A stretch of 64,000 nt of DNA from an uncultured Paenibacillus sp. (lineage in GTDB: Bacteria > Bacillota > Bacilli > Paenibacillales > Paenibacillaceae), in assembly GCA_937895345.1 (NCBI GenBank), contig CALAWP010000078.1, positions 71,543 through 135,542 on the forward strand, given 5' to 3'. The notes beneath the pieces were generated by a model. It saw only the letters and a list, made by a program, of their open reading frames with translations, ran no database searches and was not told the DNA's origin. The position numbers were made by a program, and so were the translations under genes. Shown here in pieces: positions 16,609 through 26,300 of the stretch. Positions within the stretch are counted from its first letter, which is position 1; every line of letters starts with the position of its first letter.

Positions 16609-17805
16609 TTACTGGCCGACGGCGACAGGCTTCTCCTCTGCGGCATCCTGACGGTCCAGCTGTCTGAAGCGGACGACGAGCAGCAGCGCCGCAACGCACA
16701 AAATACCGCCCAGCAAATACGGAAGGCCCATCTCGACGGTAAACAGAAAAGAACCGAGCAACGGTCCGGCAATCCGGCCGAGGCTGTCCATAGAGGAGCT
16801 AAGTCCCGACGCAACTCCTTGGCCGACCTTCGTTTTTTGCGTAATCAGCGAAGTGACGCAAGGCCGGATCAAGGCGTTGCCGATGCCGAACACGGCCAGC
16901 GACAAGGTAGCCCACCATAACGAATGGGCAAACAGCAGCATAAAAAATCCGAGCGCCGACACAAGCAGGCCGATCACGATATATTTCGGCTCCTCGCCCT
17001 TCTTGACCCGCCTTCGCACGACGCCTCCTTGCACCAGCGCGCCGACCAAGCCGCAGACGAAGAAAAGAAGTCCGACCTGAAGCGGCGTCACGTCGAAGCG
17101 TTGCATGCCAAAAAACTGCAGCGTAGCTTCCATCCCCGCAAGCGTAAACGTGACGAAAAAAGCCAATACGTACAAATATTTAAGCGGCCCTTGAAACGCG
17201 GTCCAGCGGGATGCCTTCTGCTCCGGCTTGCGGCTGCGCTGCTCCGGCGTCGTCGATTCCTTCAGCTTGACCAGCGCCAGAACGAACGTTACGAGCGCAA
17301 GCGCGGAAGCCGCATAAAACGGCGTCTCCAAAGATATGACGCTCAGCAGGCCGCCGAAGCCGGGTCCGAACGTAAAGCCGAGACCGATCGACATGCCGAC
17401 AAGCCCCATCCCTTTCGTTCTCTTCTCCGGCGGCGTAATGTCCGCGACATAAGCGACGATGACGGATGCCACCGCTCCGGAGAAGAGCCCGCCGATCGCC
17501 CGCGACAAATACATCAGCGTCAGACTGTCGGAGGACAAGCCGAACAGCAGAAAGCTGGCGGCAAAGCCGACAAGTCCGGCCAGTATGATCGGCCTGCGGC
17601 CTAGCCGGTCGGACAGTCTGCCCCATACCGGCGACAGCAGAAACGAGATGGCGGAATAAAGCGCCAGCATGCGTCCCGTATGCAGCTCCGCTTCCTTCGG
17701 GTCGGCTGCCTGTATAATTTCCGGCATAACCGGGATGATAATGCCGAAGCCAATGAACGTAATCATCAATACGGCCATAACGACGGCCATTCGTTTATCC
17801 TTCAT
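16609..17805 (-). CDS. MFS efflux transporter (TetA/NorA-like)
   Basis: A membrane protein of 398 residues with about twelve hydrophobic helices. The motif A loop between helices 2 and 3 reads GRLSDRLGRRPIIL, and motif C in helix 5 reads GLGFTFGPGFGGLL, both typical of drug:H+ antiporters of the 12-helix family. The substrate is unknown; multidrug export is a family inference. Start ATG at 17805 follows GGAGGG; codons farther upstream lack a ribosome binding site. Divergent from speA. Confidence 0.87.
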   Translation of the reverse strand: MKDKRMAVVMAVLMITFIGFGIIIPVMPEIIQAADPKEAELHTGRMLALYSAISFLLSPVWGRLSDRLGRRPIILAGLVGFAASFLLFGLSSDSLTLMYLSRAIGGLFSGAVASVIVAYVADITPPEKRTKGMGLVGMSIGLGFTFGPGFGGLLSVISLETPFYAASALALVTFVLALVKLKESTTPEQRSRKPEQKASRWTAFQGPLKYLYVLAFFVTFTLAGMEATLQFFGMQRFDVTPLQVGLLFFVCGLVGALVQGGVVRRRVKKGEEPKYIVIGLLVSALGFFMLLFAHSLWWATLSLAVFGIGNALIRPCVTSLITQKTKVGQGVASGLSSSMDSLGRIAGPLLGSFLFTVEMGLPYLLGGILCVAALLLVVRFRQLDRQDAAEEKPVAVGQ

Positions 17806-17946
17806 GCTGCGATCCCTCCACCAAACTATCGTATCATAATCGTTGTCCAATCGGATATGAACAATTCGAGAACAAATCCGCCCGCCCTGCGGGCGGCGGC
17901 GGGACGAACGATTCGGGGACGGACCCGCAAAACGCCCGAAGGCCGC

Positions 17947-17974
17947 TTGCAATCCGCACCGATTTTGTTATACT
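17947..17974 (+). promoter_or_regulatory. promoter of speA
   Basis: TTGCAA at 17947-17952, 16-base spacer, TATACT at 17969-17974, ending 32 bases before the speA ATG. Confidence 0.65.
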
Positions 17975-18006
17975 CTATTTTGTTTGCATTTTGACGAAAG
18001 GCAGGG

Positions 18007-19485
18007 ATGACAGGGATGGACCATAATCAAACCCCGCTCTTCACTGCGCTTCGCAACCACGCGAAGCTTAATCCCGTTCAGTTCCATATACCGGGCCACA
18101 AGAAAGGCCAAGGCAGCGACTCCGAATTTCGCGAGTTTATCGGCGACAACGCTTTGTCGATCGATCTTATCAATATAGCGCCTTTGGACGACTTGCATCA
18201 GCCGACCGGGGTCATCGAGCAAGCCCAGAAGCTTGCCGCGGACGCTTTCGGCGCCGATTACACGTACTTTTCCGTCCAAGGGACAAGCGGCGCCATCATG
18301 ACGATGATCATGTCCGTCTGCTCGCCGGGCGACAAAATTATCGTGCCGCGCAACGTCCATAAATCGGTCATGTCGGCCATCATTTTTACGGGCGCGCGGC
18401 CCGTCTTTATTTCTCCCGCCCGCGACGGCAGACTGGGCATCGATCACGGCATTACGACGCGGTCGGTACGCCGGGCGCTGGAGAGACATCCCGATGCCAA
18501 AGCCGTGCTCGTCATCAATCCGACTTACTTCGGCATTTGCGCAAACTTAAAGGAAATCGTGGATCTGGTCCACAGCTACGAAATTCCGGTGCTGGTGGAC
18601 GAGGCGCACGGCGTATTGATTCACTTCCACGACAAGCTGCCGATGTCCGCGATGGAAGCGGGAGCCGACATGGCGGCGACGAGCGTTCACAAGCTGGGCG
18701 GATCGATGACCCAAAGCTCCGTGCTGAACATTCGCAAAGGCCTCGTCAATCCGCAGCGCGTGCAGACGATTATCAGCATGCTGACGACGACGTCGACTTC
18801 CTATATTTTGCTCGCGTCGCTGGACAGCTCCAGGCGCCATCTGGCCATCAACGGCCGCGCGCTGGCGGAACGGGCCATCGAGCTGGCCCAGGATGCCAGA
18901 CGGCAAATCAACGGCATTCCCGGACTGTATTGCTTCGGAGAAGACCTGTTGGGCGACGAGGCGACTTACGATTACGACCCGACGAAGCTGACGATCCACG
19001 TCCGCCATCTCGGCATTACCGGCTATGAGACGGAAAACTGGCTGCGCGACAACTTTAATTTGGAAATCGAGCTAAGCGACATGTATAACATTCTTTGCTT
19101 AGTTACGCCCGGAGATACATCGGAAACGGTCGCCAAGCTGATCGAAGCGTTGACGGCGCTGTCCGCCGCCTTTTACGAGGGAGCCGAAGCTCGGGAGCTC
19201 GTCGTCAAAATTCCGGAAATTCCGCAATTGTCGCTGACGCCGCGGGATGCCTTCTATGCCGAAACCGAAGTCATTCCGTTCAAGCAATCCGCCGGAAGAA
19301 TTATTGCGGAATTCATCTATGTATACCCGCCTGGAATTCCAATTCTGCTGCCGGGCGAAGTCATTTCCCAGGCGAATATCGATTATATCGTCGATCATGT
19401 CGAAGTCGGCCTGCCGGTCAAAGGACCGGAGGATCGGACGATCGAATTCGTGAAGGTGATTGTGGAGGAAACGGCGATTTCCTGA
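18007..19485 (+). CDS. speA: arginine decarboxylase, SpeA type (PLP fold type I)
   Basis: Decarboxylates arginine to agmatine, opening polyamine synthesis; related enzymes act on lysine or ornithine. The 492-residue protein follows Bacillus subtilis SpeA along its length: PVQFHIPGHKKG at the start, LSIDLINIAPLDDLHQPTG, FSVQGTSGAIMTMIM, VDEAHGVLIHFHDKLP and the PLP-Lys motif TSVHKLGGSMTQSS. The C-terminal domain has TPRDAFYAETEVIP and IYVYPPGIPILLPGE. ATG at 18007 follows AAAGG; an ATG at 18016 is an equally possible start and matches the length of relatives better. Arg over Lys is inferred from similarity. Confidence 0.92.
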   Translation: MTGMDHNQTPLFTALRNHAKLNPVQFHIPGHKKGQGSDSEFREFIGDNALSIDLINIAPLDDLHQPTGVIEQAQKLAADAFGADYTYFSVQGTSGAIMTMIMSVCSPGDKIIVPRNVHKSVMSAIIFTGARPVFISPARDGRLGIDHGITTRSVRRALERHPDAKAVLVINPTYFGICANLKEIVDLVHSYEIPVLVDEAHGVLIHFHDKLPMSAMEAGADMAATSVHKLGGSMTQSSVLNIRKGLVNPQRVQTIISMLTTTSTSYILLASLDSSRRHLAINGRALAERAIELAQDARRQINGIPGLYCFGEDLLGDEATYDYDPTKLTIHVRHLGITGYETENWLRDNFNLEIELSDMYNILCLVTPGDTSETVAKLIEALTALSAAFYEGAEARELVVKIPEIPQLSLTPRDAFYAETEVIPFKQSAGRIIAEFIYVYPPGIPILLPGEVISQANIDYIVDHVEVGLPVKGPEDRTIEFVKVIVEETAIS

Positions 19486-19499
19486 CCCTTTTCCCGATA

Positions 19500-19528
19500 T
19501 TGTCAACGGTTCAGGCCCATGCTATGAT
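19500..19528 (+). promoter_or_regulatory. promoter of the DUF1885-like gene
   Basis: TTGTCA at 19500-19505, 17-base spacer, TATGAT at 19523-19528, located 15 bases after the speA stop codon and 20 bases before the next ATG. Confidence 0.65.
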
Positions 19529-19548
19529 GATGGCAGAGGTGATCGGCG

Positions 19549-19968
19549 ATGAGTCAAAGTGCGTACATTAAGCTTGTGCCGGGCTCCGAAGCCCGGGAAC
19601 TGACGCTGGACGCCGTTCGGGAACGGCTGCGCCGGTACCGCGAGCAAACGGCGCTTACGGGACGGCAGCTCGGCTGGGATTACGCCGAGGCCGCATTTCC
19701 TTACACCATCGAACCGGGACGCGAACAAGAGCAATGGTTGTATCTCAAGGGCATCAACGCCCACTACAAGCACATCATCGTCGGTCTGAGCGAAGCCGCG
19801 GCCGCGTCGGGCGAAACCGCGCCTTGCATTCAGGTCGTGCTTCCGGACAGTTCCACGCAAGGCGACAAGGGCAAGGCGGTCGAGCTGAGCAAATATATGG
19901 CCAAGTCGCTGCAGGCCGAGCTTACGTTGTTTAACGGCAGAACGATCTATTACAATCCGCGCAAGTGA
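19549..19968 (+). CDS. DUF1885-like protein
   Basis: A 139-residue soluble protein. The segment RRYREQTALTGRQLGWDYAEAAFPYTIE and the later KGINAHYKHIIVGL and IQVVLPDSSTQGDKGKAVELSKYMAK recall the DUF1885 family of Bacillales, whose function is unknown. AGAGGTGATC precedes the ATG. It has its own promoter just after speA. Confidence 0.72.
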   Translation: MSQSAYIKLVPGSEARELTLDAVRERLRRYREQTALTGRQLGWDYAEAAFPYTIEPGREQEQWLYLKGINAHYKHIIVGLSEAAAASGETAPCIQVVLPDSSTQGDKGKAVELSKYMAKSLQAELTLFNGRTIYYNPRK

Positions 19969-19993
19969 CGCAGGTACGTAACAGGACATAACG

Positions 19994-20034
19994 AAGGGCT
20001 GTCCCTCCGCATAGGTCGGAGAGGACAGCCCTTT
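19994..20034 (+). terminator. bidirectional terminator
   Basis: Perfect arms AAGGGCTGTCC and GGACAGCCCTT around an inner CTCCGCATAGGTCGGAG hairpin, between the convergent DUF1885-like and DUF1292 genes. Confidence 0.8.
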
Positions 20035-20050
20035 GTCCGTTCATTTGGCC

Positions 20051-20359
20051 TTATTGGCCTTCATTTTCCGAACGGGCAATTTCTTCATAAATTGCCGTTA
20101 CGCGATCCCATTCCGCATCGTCGTCGATGCCGACCAGAAACGCTTCGTCGTTTTCTTCCTCGATTCGAAAAATGACGCCGTCCTGTTCCGGATCCTGGCG
20201 GTCCAGCAATACGGCATACACGTTATCTTCGGATTCGAATGTATACACCATCACCATTTCGCGTTCTTCGCCCGCGTCGTTGGTGACGATGAAGACATGC
20301 TCCTCGTGTTCATGATCGTGATCGTGGTCGCAGTCCGGGCCGTGTTGATGCTCGCTCAT
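20051..20359 (-). CDS. DUF1292 (YrzB-like) protein
   Basis: A small acidic protein of 102 residues. The N-terminus is a His/Asp/Glu tract (HQHGPDCDHDHDHEHEEH) that may bind metal. It is followed by the DUF1292 core: VFIVTNDAGEEREMVMVYTFE, YAVLLDRQD and GVIFRIEEENDEAFLVGIDDDAEWDRV. Function unknown. Start at 20359 is chosen by homology; its ribosome binding site GGGG is weak. The His-rich head is longer than the usual family member and may be lineage specific. Confidence 0.85.
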   Translation of the reverse strand: MSEHQHGPDCDHDHDHEHEEHVFIVTNDAGEEREMVMVYTFESEDNVYAVLLDRQDPEQDGVIFRIEEENDEAFLVGIDDDAEWDRVTAIYEEIARSENEGQ

Positions 20360-20455
20360 GTCAAAACCCCATTTCCCAGTATTTATGACACCCAAACATC
20401 GTACCACGTTCGTCCAAGCGGGTCAAACGCCGCAGGAGCTTCATCGCGCGGAAGA

Positions 20456-21025
20456 TCAAGGGGCCTTAGAGGTTATCATTTTCTCCGAGACGACATGCCA
20501 TTCATCCGACGATGACGCCTTCATATAAAAGCGGACCGCGTATTTGCCCGTCGCTTCGAATTTGTAATCGACTTCCTCGGTGACGAACCAGAAGTTGTCG
20601 CTTTTCGAATTGACGTTCTGGCTTTGGATCAGCTTCTCTTTGTTAAAGGGATCGGTAATCGTCACTTTGACGGCGCTGATATCGGCCTTCAAATTGTCGA
20701 TCTGGGCGAACACTTTAATTTTGCCGGAAAAGCCTTTATCGACAATGCCGAACGGCGTATTGCCCTGATAAGTAAACATATGGACGTTCGGCTTGTGAAC
20801 CGTCGCCCGCAAGTTCGAAGCGTCCCATTCCACGATCGCATTCATGGCGGTCGCCAGCTGCCGCAGCGGCAAATACGTCTTGCCATCGATCAGCAATCCT
20901 CCGTCTTCCTGCTCGATGCTGTTGACGAGCACCCGCACCTTCTGCGCCGCCGAATTGGCAAAGATCATCGTGCCGCCCCACAGCGACAGCAGCAGCACCC
21001 AAATCGCAACCTTTCTGAATTTCAT
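20456..21025 (-). CDS. secreted copper amine oxidase N-terminal-domain protein
   Basis: A 189-residue exported protein. Residues 1-27 form a signal peptide (basic MKFRKVAIW, hydrophobic core, FANSAA cleavage region). Residues about 28-80 match the Cu-amine-oxidase N1 domain common in Paenibacillaceae envelope proteins: VRVLVNSIEQEDGGLLIDGKTYLPLRQLATAMNAIVEWD. The C-terminal half resembles a beta-sandwich adhesion-type domain. It is not an amine oxidase; the domain is thought to bind the cell surface. ATG preceded by GAGG in a rather distant position. Confidence 0.82.
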   Translation of the reverse strand: MKFRKVAIWVLLLSLWGGTMIFANSAAQKVRVLVNSIEQEDGGLLIDGKTYLPLRQLATAMNAIVEWDASNLRATVHKPNVHMFTYQGNTPFGIVDKGFSGKIKVFAQIDNLKADISAVKVTITDPFNKEKLIQSQNVNSKSDNFWFVTEEVDYKFEATGKYAVRFYMKASSSDEWHVVSEKMITSKAP

Positions 21026-21166
21026 TGCCAGCTATAACCTCCATCCGCAAACTCTGATGTAAGGTTATACTCGGCTGCCGCTTCAAAGTTGCGTTGCCGC
21101 CGCCAACATTTTTGTTGTCAAAAGTTGTTGAACGATGCGCTTGCCTGGGAAATACAAGCCGGGAAA

Positions 21167-21364
21167 TTACACGTACGTCTTCGTCAAGATGCACGGAACT
21201 CCTTTGCCTGTCGCTCCGGGCTGGCGCATCTTATCCAAATAACGCATTCCCCGGGCGCAAGGCGTTTTGCATGCCGCGCACGTATCCGACAGCACCAGCT
21301 TATATACCGCTTGCTTGCGGTCGCTGGCCGATTGCTTCTTTTTGGCCGCCTTGCCTTTGCTCAT
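21167..21364 (-). CDS. small Cys-rich conserved hypothetical protein
   Basis: A 65-residue basic protein: Lys-rich head MSKGKAAKKKQSASDRK, then YKLVLSDTCAACKTPCARGMRYLDKM with a C-x2-C-x3-C cluster and a fourth Cys in GKGVPCIL. Four Cys suggest a metal site. Start at 21364 follows GGAGAGG; upstream in-frame codons lack a site. Function unknown. Confidence 0.75.
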   Translation of the reverse strand: MSKGKAAKKKQSASDRKQAVYKLVLSDTCAACKTPCARGMRYLDKMRQPGATGKGVPCILTKTYV

Positions 21365-21505
21365 GCCGATCCTCTCCTTCTTTGCGCATCCGCGCAACAT
21401 CATCCTATGCATAAGCCCGGCATTGGTGCGCATGGAAATTGCCAGCTAGACGGAAAATTTGATAAAGTGAAATCAAAAGCTGCGATGGAGAGGAAGAGAT
21501 CAACT

Positions 21506-22231
21506 ATGAACATAACGATGGTCGGTACGGGCAGCGCCTTTGCCAAGCGTTACGACAACAATAATGCCTTGATTGAAGCCGGAGGCTTCCGGCTGCTGCT
21601 GGACTGCGGCATAACGCTTCCCAAGGCGCTTCACGGGATGGGCGTCGGCTTTGACGAGCTGGACGGCATATTGATCAGCCATATTCATGCCGATCATGTC
21701 GGAGGGCTGGAGGAGCTGGCGTTTCAGATGCGGTTCATTTACGGAAGAAAGCCCGTCCTGTACATCGAGCGGGATCTGATCGAACCGTTGTGGGAGCATA
21801 CGCTCAAGGGCGGATTGACGCAAGGCGAGCTTCAAAGCCTGGACGATTATTTCGACGTTCGGCCGCTTGCGGCTGGAGAGGAATGCGAGCTTGCGGACGG
21901 TCTGAAGGTGAAGCCGATTGCCACCCGGCATATCGAAGGCAAAAAGAGCTTTTCGTTTCTATTTAACGGCCGCTTCTTTTATTCGGCGGATATGGTCTTC
22001 GACCCCGAACTGCTGCTGTCGCTCGAAGAACAAGGGACGGAAACGTTTTTCCATGAATGCCAGCTCGAGCCTCCCGGCATCGTTCATACGACGCTGGACG
22101 AGCTGTTGACGCTGCCGGAAAGGCTCCAGCAAAAAATATGGCTAATGCACTACGGCGACCGAATCGATGAGTATCGGGGACGTACGGGGCGGCTGACAAT
22201 AGCGGAGCCAAAAGTTACGTATACCGTTTAA
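21506..22231 (+). CDS. MBL-fold metal-dependent hydrolase
   Basis: A 241-residue metallo-beta-lactamase fold protein. The metal motif HIHADHVGG is near residue 60, an upstream LLLDCGITLPKAL strand precedes it, and later ligands are ATRHIEGKKSFSF, the Asp in FYSADMVFD and MHYGD near the C-terminus. The layout resembles ribonuclease Z or phosphodiesterase-like members, but the tRNA-binding exosite of RNase Z is absent; substrate unknown. ATG at 21506 follows GGAGAGGAAGAG. Confidence 0.88.
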   Translation: MNITMVGTGSAFAKRYDNNNALIEAGGFRLLLDCGITLPKALHGMGVGFDELDGILISHIHADHVGGLEELAFQMRFIYGRKPVLYIERDLIEPLWEHTLKGGLTQGELQSLDDYFDVRPLAAGEECELADGLKVKPIATRHIEGKKSFSFLFNGRFFYSADMVFDPELLLSLEEQGTETFFHECQLEPPGIVHTTLDELLTLPERLQQKIWLMHYGDRIDEYRGRTGRLTIAEPKVTYTV

Positions 22232-22241
22232 AGCAAAATTG

Positions 22242-22267
22242 CCGCCTTGCCCGGAAGGCGAGGCGGC
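22242..22267. terminator. hairpin between convergent genes
   Basis: Arms GCCGCCT and AGGCGGC around TGCCCGGAAGGCG, between the MBL hydrolase and the DUF3892 gene; no clear U-tract on either side. Confidence 0.5.
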
Positions 22268-22294
22268 AGTCTGCGGCACCGGTTGTATCAGTTG

Positions 22295-22558
22295 TTAAAA
22301 CATCGGCAGCTGGTCCAGGTTGTTCGTCGGATCGCCGTCCGCATCTCCGCGGATGTACGTTTCTCCGTCGCGCCCCTTGAAGGCGTTTACGCCGGCAATT
22401 CTGCCCGCTTGCACCTCCTGCAGCGCCGTCGCATAATCGAGCATCCGGCCGGACGACGTTTGGAAGGCGGTTAAATCGCCGTCGCCGTTTTTTTGCACCG
22501 CAACGAACCGTTCGCGCGTATCCTGCTCCCCTTGCATTCCGTTATTGCCCTGATTCAT
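22295..22558 (-). CDS. DUF3892 protein
   Basis: An 87-residue protein whose core, FVAVQKNGDGDLTAFQTSSGRMLDYATALQEVQAGRIAGVNAF followed by GRDGETYIRGDADGDPTNNLDQLPMF, matches the DUF3892 pattern of an effector-like small domain that is widespread in Bacillales. Function unknown. GGAGGG precedes the ATG. Confidence 0.84.
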   Translation of the reverse strand: MNQGNNGMQGEQDTRERFVAVQKNGDGDLTAFQTSSGRMLDYATALQEVQAGRIAGVNAFKGRDGETYIRGDADGDPTNNLDQLPMF

Positions 22559-22627
22559 GCGTGAGTCCCTCCTTCACGGCTGGAAAGCCGAGTTTACAAC
22601 TGTAGCCTTCCCCGGGCAGGACCCGCC

Positions 22628-22786
22628 TTATTCGTCAGGCTCGTCCAGCTTTCTTCCCCATACAAATTGTTCGTCATAGCTTCGCGAATCCGACAGGACG
22701 GCCCGGGCCGTCCAATAAACGACCCCTCCGATTATGCCGAACATCCCCGTCAGCCATATTGCGAATACCGCTTGCTCCGCCGCCAT
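22628..22786 (-). CDS. small single-pass membrane protein
   Basis: A 52-residue protein with one hydrophobic segment (about residues 6-30, AVFAIWLTGMFGIIGGVVYWT) and a charged C-terminal tail ending KLDEPDE. Start at 22786 is set by AGGAGG nine bases upstream. Function unknown. Confidence 0.65.
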   Translation of the reverse strand: MAAEQAVFAIWLTGMFGIIGGVVYWTARAVLSDSRSYDEQFVWGRKLDEPDE

Positions 22787-22837
22787 AGGCCGCATCCTCC
22801 TTGCGCTTTTTACCACCCTATGCGGCGGCGCCTCGCT

Positions 22838-23044
22838 CTATGCGTTGCGCCCGGCGCCGCGGCGCCGTCCCCCCGTTTGAACCGCCGCACCGTTTTCCGA
22901 CGCACCGCCGTTTGAACCTTGATCCTCGTTACGTGCCGCAATGACGGCCCAGAGCGCAATCAAGTCGCCGATGACGACGATAACCGCCGAAATCAATGCC
23001 AGGTCGTCCGCGCTTAACCCGCCTTTATTTCCGGAACCAGCCAT
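22838..23044 (-). CDS. small membrane protein with Gly/Asn-rich tail
   Basis: A 68-residue protein with one membrane helix, LALISAVIVVIGDLIALWAVIAA (about residues 16-38), and a low-complexity tail of Gly, Asn and Arg. Start at 23044 preceded by GGGCGGGATGG. Function unknown; the helix-plus-tail design is seen in many small Paenibacillaceae proteins. Confidence 0.62.
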   Translation of the reverse strand: MAGSGNKGGLSADDLALISAVIVVIGDLIALWAVIAARNEDQGSNGGASENGAAVQTGGRRRGAGRNA

Positions 23045-23106
23045 ACGCAACCATCCCGCCCATTCGTTTCGTTATGATAGCAGTCTATTCAAGCTTCGTT
23101 AAATCG

Positions 23107-23200
23107 TTCAACCTTTTCGGCGCGTCGCCGCCTCCGTCCCGCTTTTTTTCAACCGTATCGTAAATCCGTTCATTCAACCTTTTTTTGGAAGCGCTATCAT
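23107..23200 (+). promoter_or_regulatory. promoter and TTCAACC repeats upstream of the secreted glycoside hydrolase
   Basis: TTCAACC occurs at 23107-23113, 23148-23154 and 23173-23179, always in the direction of transcription. The third copy doubles as a weak -35 (TTCAAC) spaced 16 bases from TATCAT at 23195-23200. A weak -35 replaced by repeated motifs suggests an activator. The same motif in the same orientation precedes both ABC transporter operons. Confidence 0.55.
23186..23199 (+). promoter_or_regulatory. CcpA cre site in the glycoside hydrolase promoter
   Basis: TGGAAGCGCTATCA matches the consensus TGWAARCGYTWNCW at 13 of 14 positions and covers the -10 region, a position that would block RNA polymerase. 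Confidence 0.7.
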
Positions 23201-23303
23201 ATAAGGTGCTTCATTTACTCGCTTACGGTTGGAGGTGATGACACGTTCGGACTAACGCAGGTTGATTCATGCCGTTAACAAACAAACGAGAGGAGAAAAG
23301 AAA

Positions 23304-26300
23304 ATGGTTAATCGGGTTAAAAAATGGAGCATACGGGCGATGCTGCTCGCTTTGCTGTGCACGAGTGTGGGAGTTCCGGCTCCCTCGGCAGCGGAGGCGG
23401 CGCCGGCCGCACCGAGCCATATCGTCACTATCGACACGGGCACCGTCATTCAGGACGACTTTCTCGGCGTCGGCGTCAACGTCATCCCGACGGCCTTGAT
23501 GCCCGGACAGACGCAATTCGGCTACAACGAAGCGCATTGGGAAATGGACCGCAAACGGATCATGACGATCGAACCCAAAGTGGCTCGGGTCTGGTTTCAA
23601 ATCGACTGGATGGAACCCGAGAAAGGCAGCTACACGTGGGACAGCATGGAAATGAAAGCTTTCTACAAATATATGGACGCCTTCAAGGAAGCGGGCACCG
23701 AAATCGAATTGAACTTCGGCTGGAAGGTCGGCTCCAAGGTACACGATTGGTTCACGATTCCCGGCGTCGATCCATATTCGAGCGCTCCGGCCGATCTGGA
23801 CGCGTACGCCGTATCCGCATCCAAGCTGCTGCAGGAGCTGATCTTCAACCGCGGGTACGACAATATTAAATACTTGACGTTTTATAACGAGCCGAACGGC
23901 AGCTGGGATTTCGAGGCGCCGGGCGACCAACAGGCATATTATGCGGAAATGGTCATAAAGGCGAGCGAGCAATTGGCCCGCGACGGCATCCGCGGCCTCG
24001 TGGAAATATGGGCGCCCGAGGAAACGGGAGCCCCGCTGTGGACCAAGTATATGAAGGAGCATGCGGACGATCATATCGACGGCTACAGCTTCCATGTCTA
24101 CGGCGAATCCTATATCGGTCTCGGCAACGCCTTTCGCGAGCGGCAAAGCTATGTCGGCGACAAGCCGATCCATCTGACCGAGTTCGGCTGGGCCGACGAC
24201 AACGCGAGCAACTGGGACGCGGGCTACGCCAATACCGTTATCCAGACGGCCAACAGCGGCGTCAAGTCGGCGCTGATGTGGCAGTTGAACGGCGTGTGGA
24301 GCTACGATCCGTACGGCGGCACAAACGGCAACTATACGATGTGGGACGCCCTCGTGCTCGGCTTGGAGCCCCGCAAGACGTTCTATATCGCGGGCATGCT
24401 CAATCGGTACATTCCGGAGCACAGCGAAGTTCTCGCCGTCGACACCGGAGGCGCAGAAGATATCCGGGCTGCCGCCTTCAGAAGCGCCGACGGCGGGTAT
24501 ACGATTCTGGTGGAAACGAAGGCGGGAACGGAGAAGGATATCGCCTTCGACTTTGGAGGAGAGAAGATCGGCAAGACCTTCCGCAAGTTCGTGTACAAGG
24601 ACGATGTTGCGAAAGAAGCGAATGCCATTCTGCCGCCCGTATCCGGCACGTTCCGGGCGGACAAGGGATTCCGGGACGGTTCGATCGACGGCGATTACAA
24701 CGTCATCGTCTATACGACCGATCCTGCTGAAACTCAAGTCGAGGTGACGCCGATTCAGCCGGCGTTAAGATCCGGCGACAAGATCCGGTTGAACGCCAAC
24801 GTCATCGACAATGCGGGCGGCGTCACCTGGAGCGTCATTGGGCGCAACGGCGGGGCTATCAACAAAAATACCGGCGTCTATCATGCGCCGCAAGTGGAGG
24901 ACGAAACGTGGATTGCCGTCAAGGCGGCGAGCAAACGAGATCCGTCCAGCTACGGCATCGTTCTGGTCAAAGTATTGCCGAAGCCGCTGCCGAACAAGGC
25001 CGAGCCTCCGGAGTTCAGCTTGACGAAAAGCCTGTATCCGTCGGCGGAAGCCTTGTTCCTGACCAGCGGGACGGAAGGCGCCGAAATTCGGTATACGACG
25101 GACGGAAGCACGCCGACCATGCAATCGGCGCTGTATACCCGGCCAATCATTCTGCCGGACGGTTCGCTCACCCGATTTAAGGCCAAAGCGTTCAAATCGG
25201 GTCTTAAGCCATCCGGCACCGTCTCCGCCTTCTACCAGATCGGCCAAGTAAGCAATTCGCCGGACGGTTATACGTTCTGCATGTACGAAGGACAAGGCGA
25301 ATGCCATTTCGAAGGCGAGGCTGTCGTAGCGTACGGTGCGGACGGCAGGTTCAACTACGCCCTGCATACGGACGGGGTCGCCTGCAGCTCGGACGTATTC
25401 GGCGACCCGGCTCCGGGACAGCCGAAGCGCTGCTTCTACAGCTACGACATTCCGGACGAGTTGCCCGTCGCGACGCTCTTCAATGCCGGGTTCGAAAAAC
25501 CTTCCACCTCGTCCGCCCGGCCGGGTCCGATGACAAACGGATGGGAATTTTCCGATCGCGCCGGCGTGCAGCATAACAACGGCCCGTTCCAGGCGTCGCC
25601 TGCGCCGCAAGGCGTGCAAACCGCCTACTTGAAGACGGACGGCGGTGTATCGGGATGGTTCGGCCAATCGATCTATCTCCAACCGGGCGCTTATCAGCTG
25701 GAATTTAAAGCGGCCAAACGGACCAGCTTCGGCGGCACACAGTCGTTCGACGTTTATGTCGACGATCAGGTCGTCGGATCGTACCGGCCGGAAACGGGCC
25801 AATACGAAACGTATCGCACCGAGCCGTTTACGTCTGCCGGAGGACGCCACTACATCAAGTTTGCCGCGACGACAACCGAAGGCGACAATACGGCCTTTAT
25901 CGACGATGTCCGAATTACGCTGCCCCGGCAGCCGCAAGATCCCTATCTGGTCAACGCAAGCTTCGAATCGCCGGTCATCGGCAATCCCGACCGGACGGCG
26001 GCCGGCTTGACAGCCGGTTGGACCTTCAACGGCAGCGCCGGCATCGTTCGCAACGGCAACCGCCTCGAATCCGCCGACGCGCCGTACGGCGTGCAAGCCG
26101 CCTATTTGATCGCGGACGGCAGCGTCCAAGGCGAATTCAGCCAATCGGCGCATTTTCCTGCCGGCGTCTATGTCATCCGTTTTCAGGCGGCCAAGGGAGG
26201 AGCAAGCGGCGAAGCGCCGCTCCGCCTGGCGCTGGACGGGCAAGCCGTCGGAAGCTTCTCCGTTGCTGCCGGAGATTACGTGCCGTTCGAAACCGGTCTG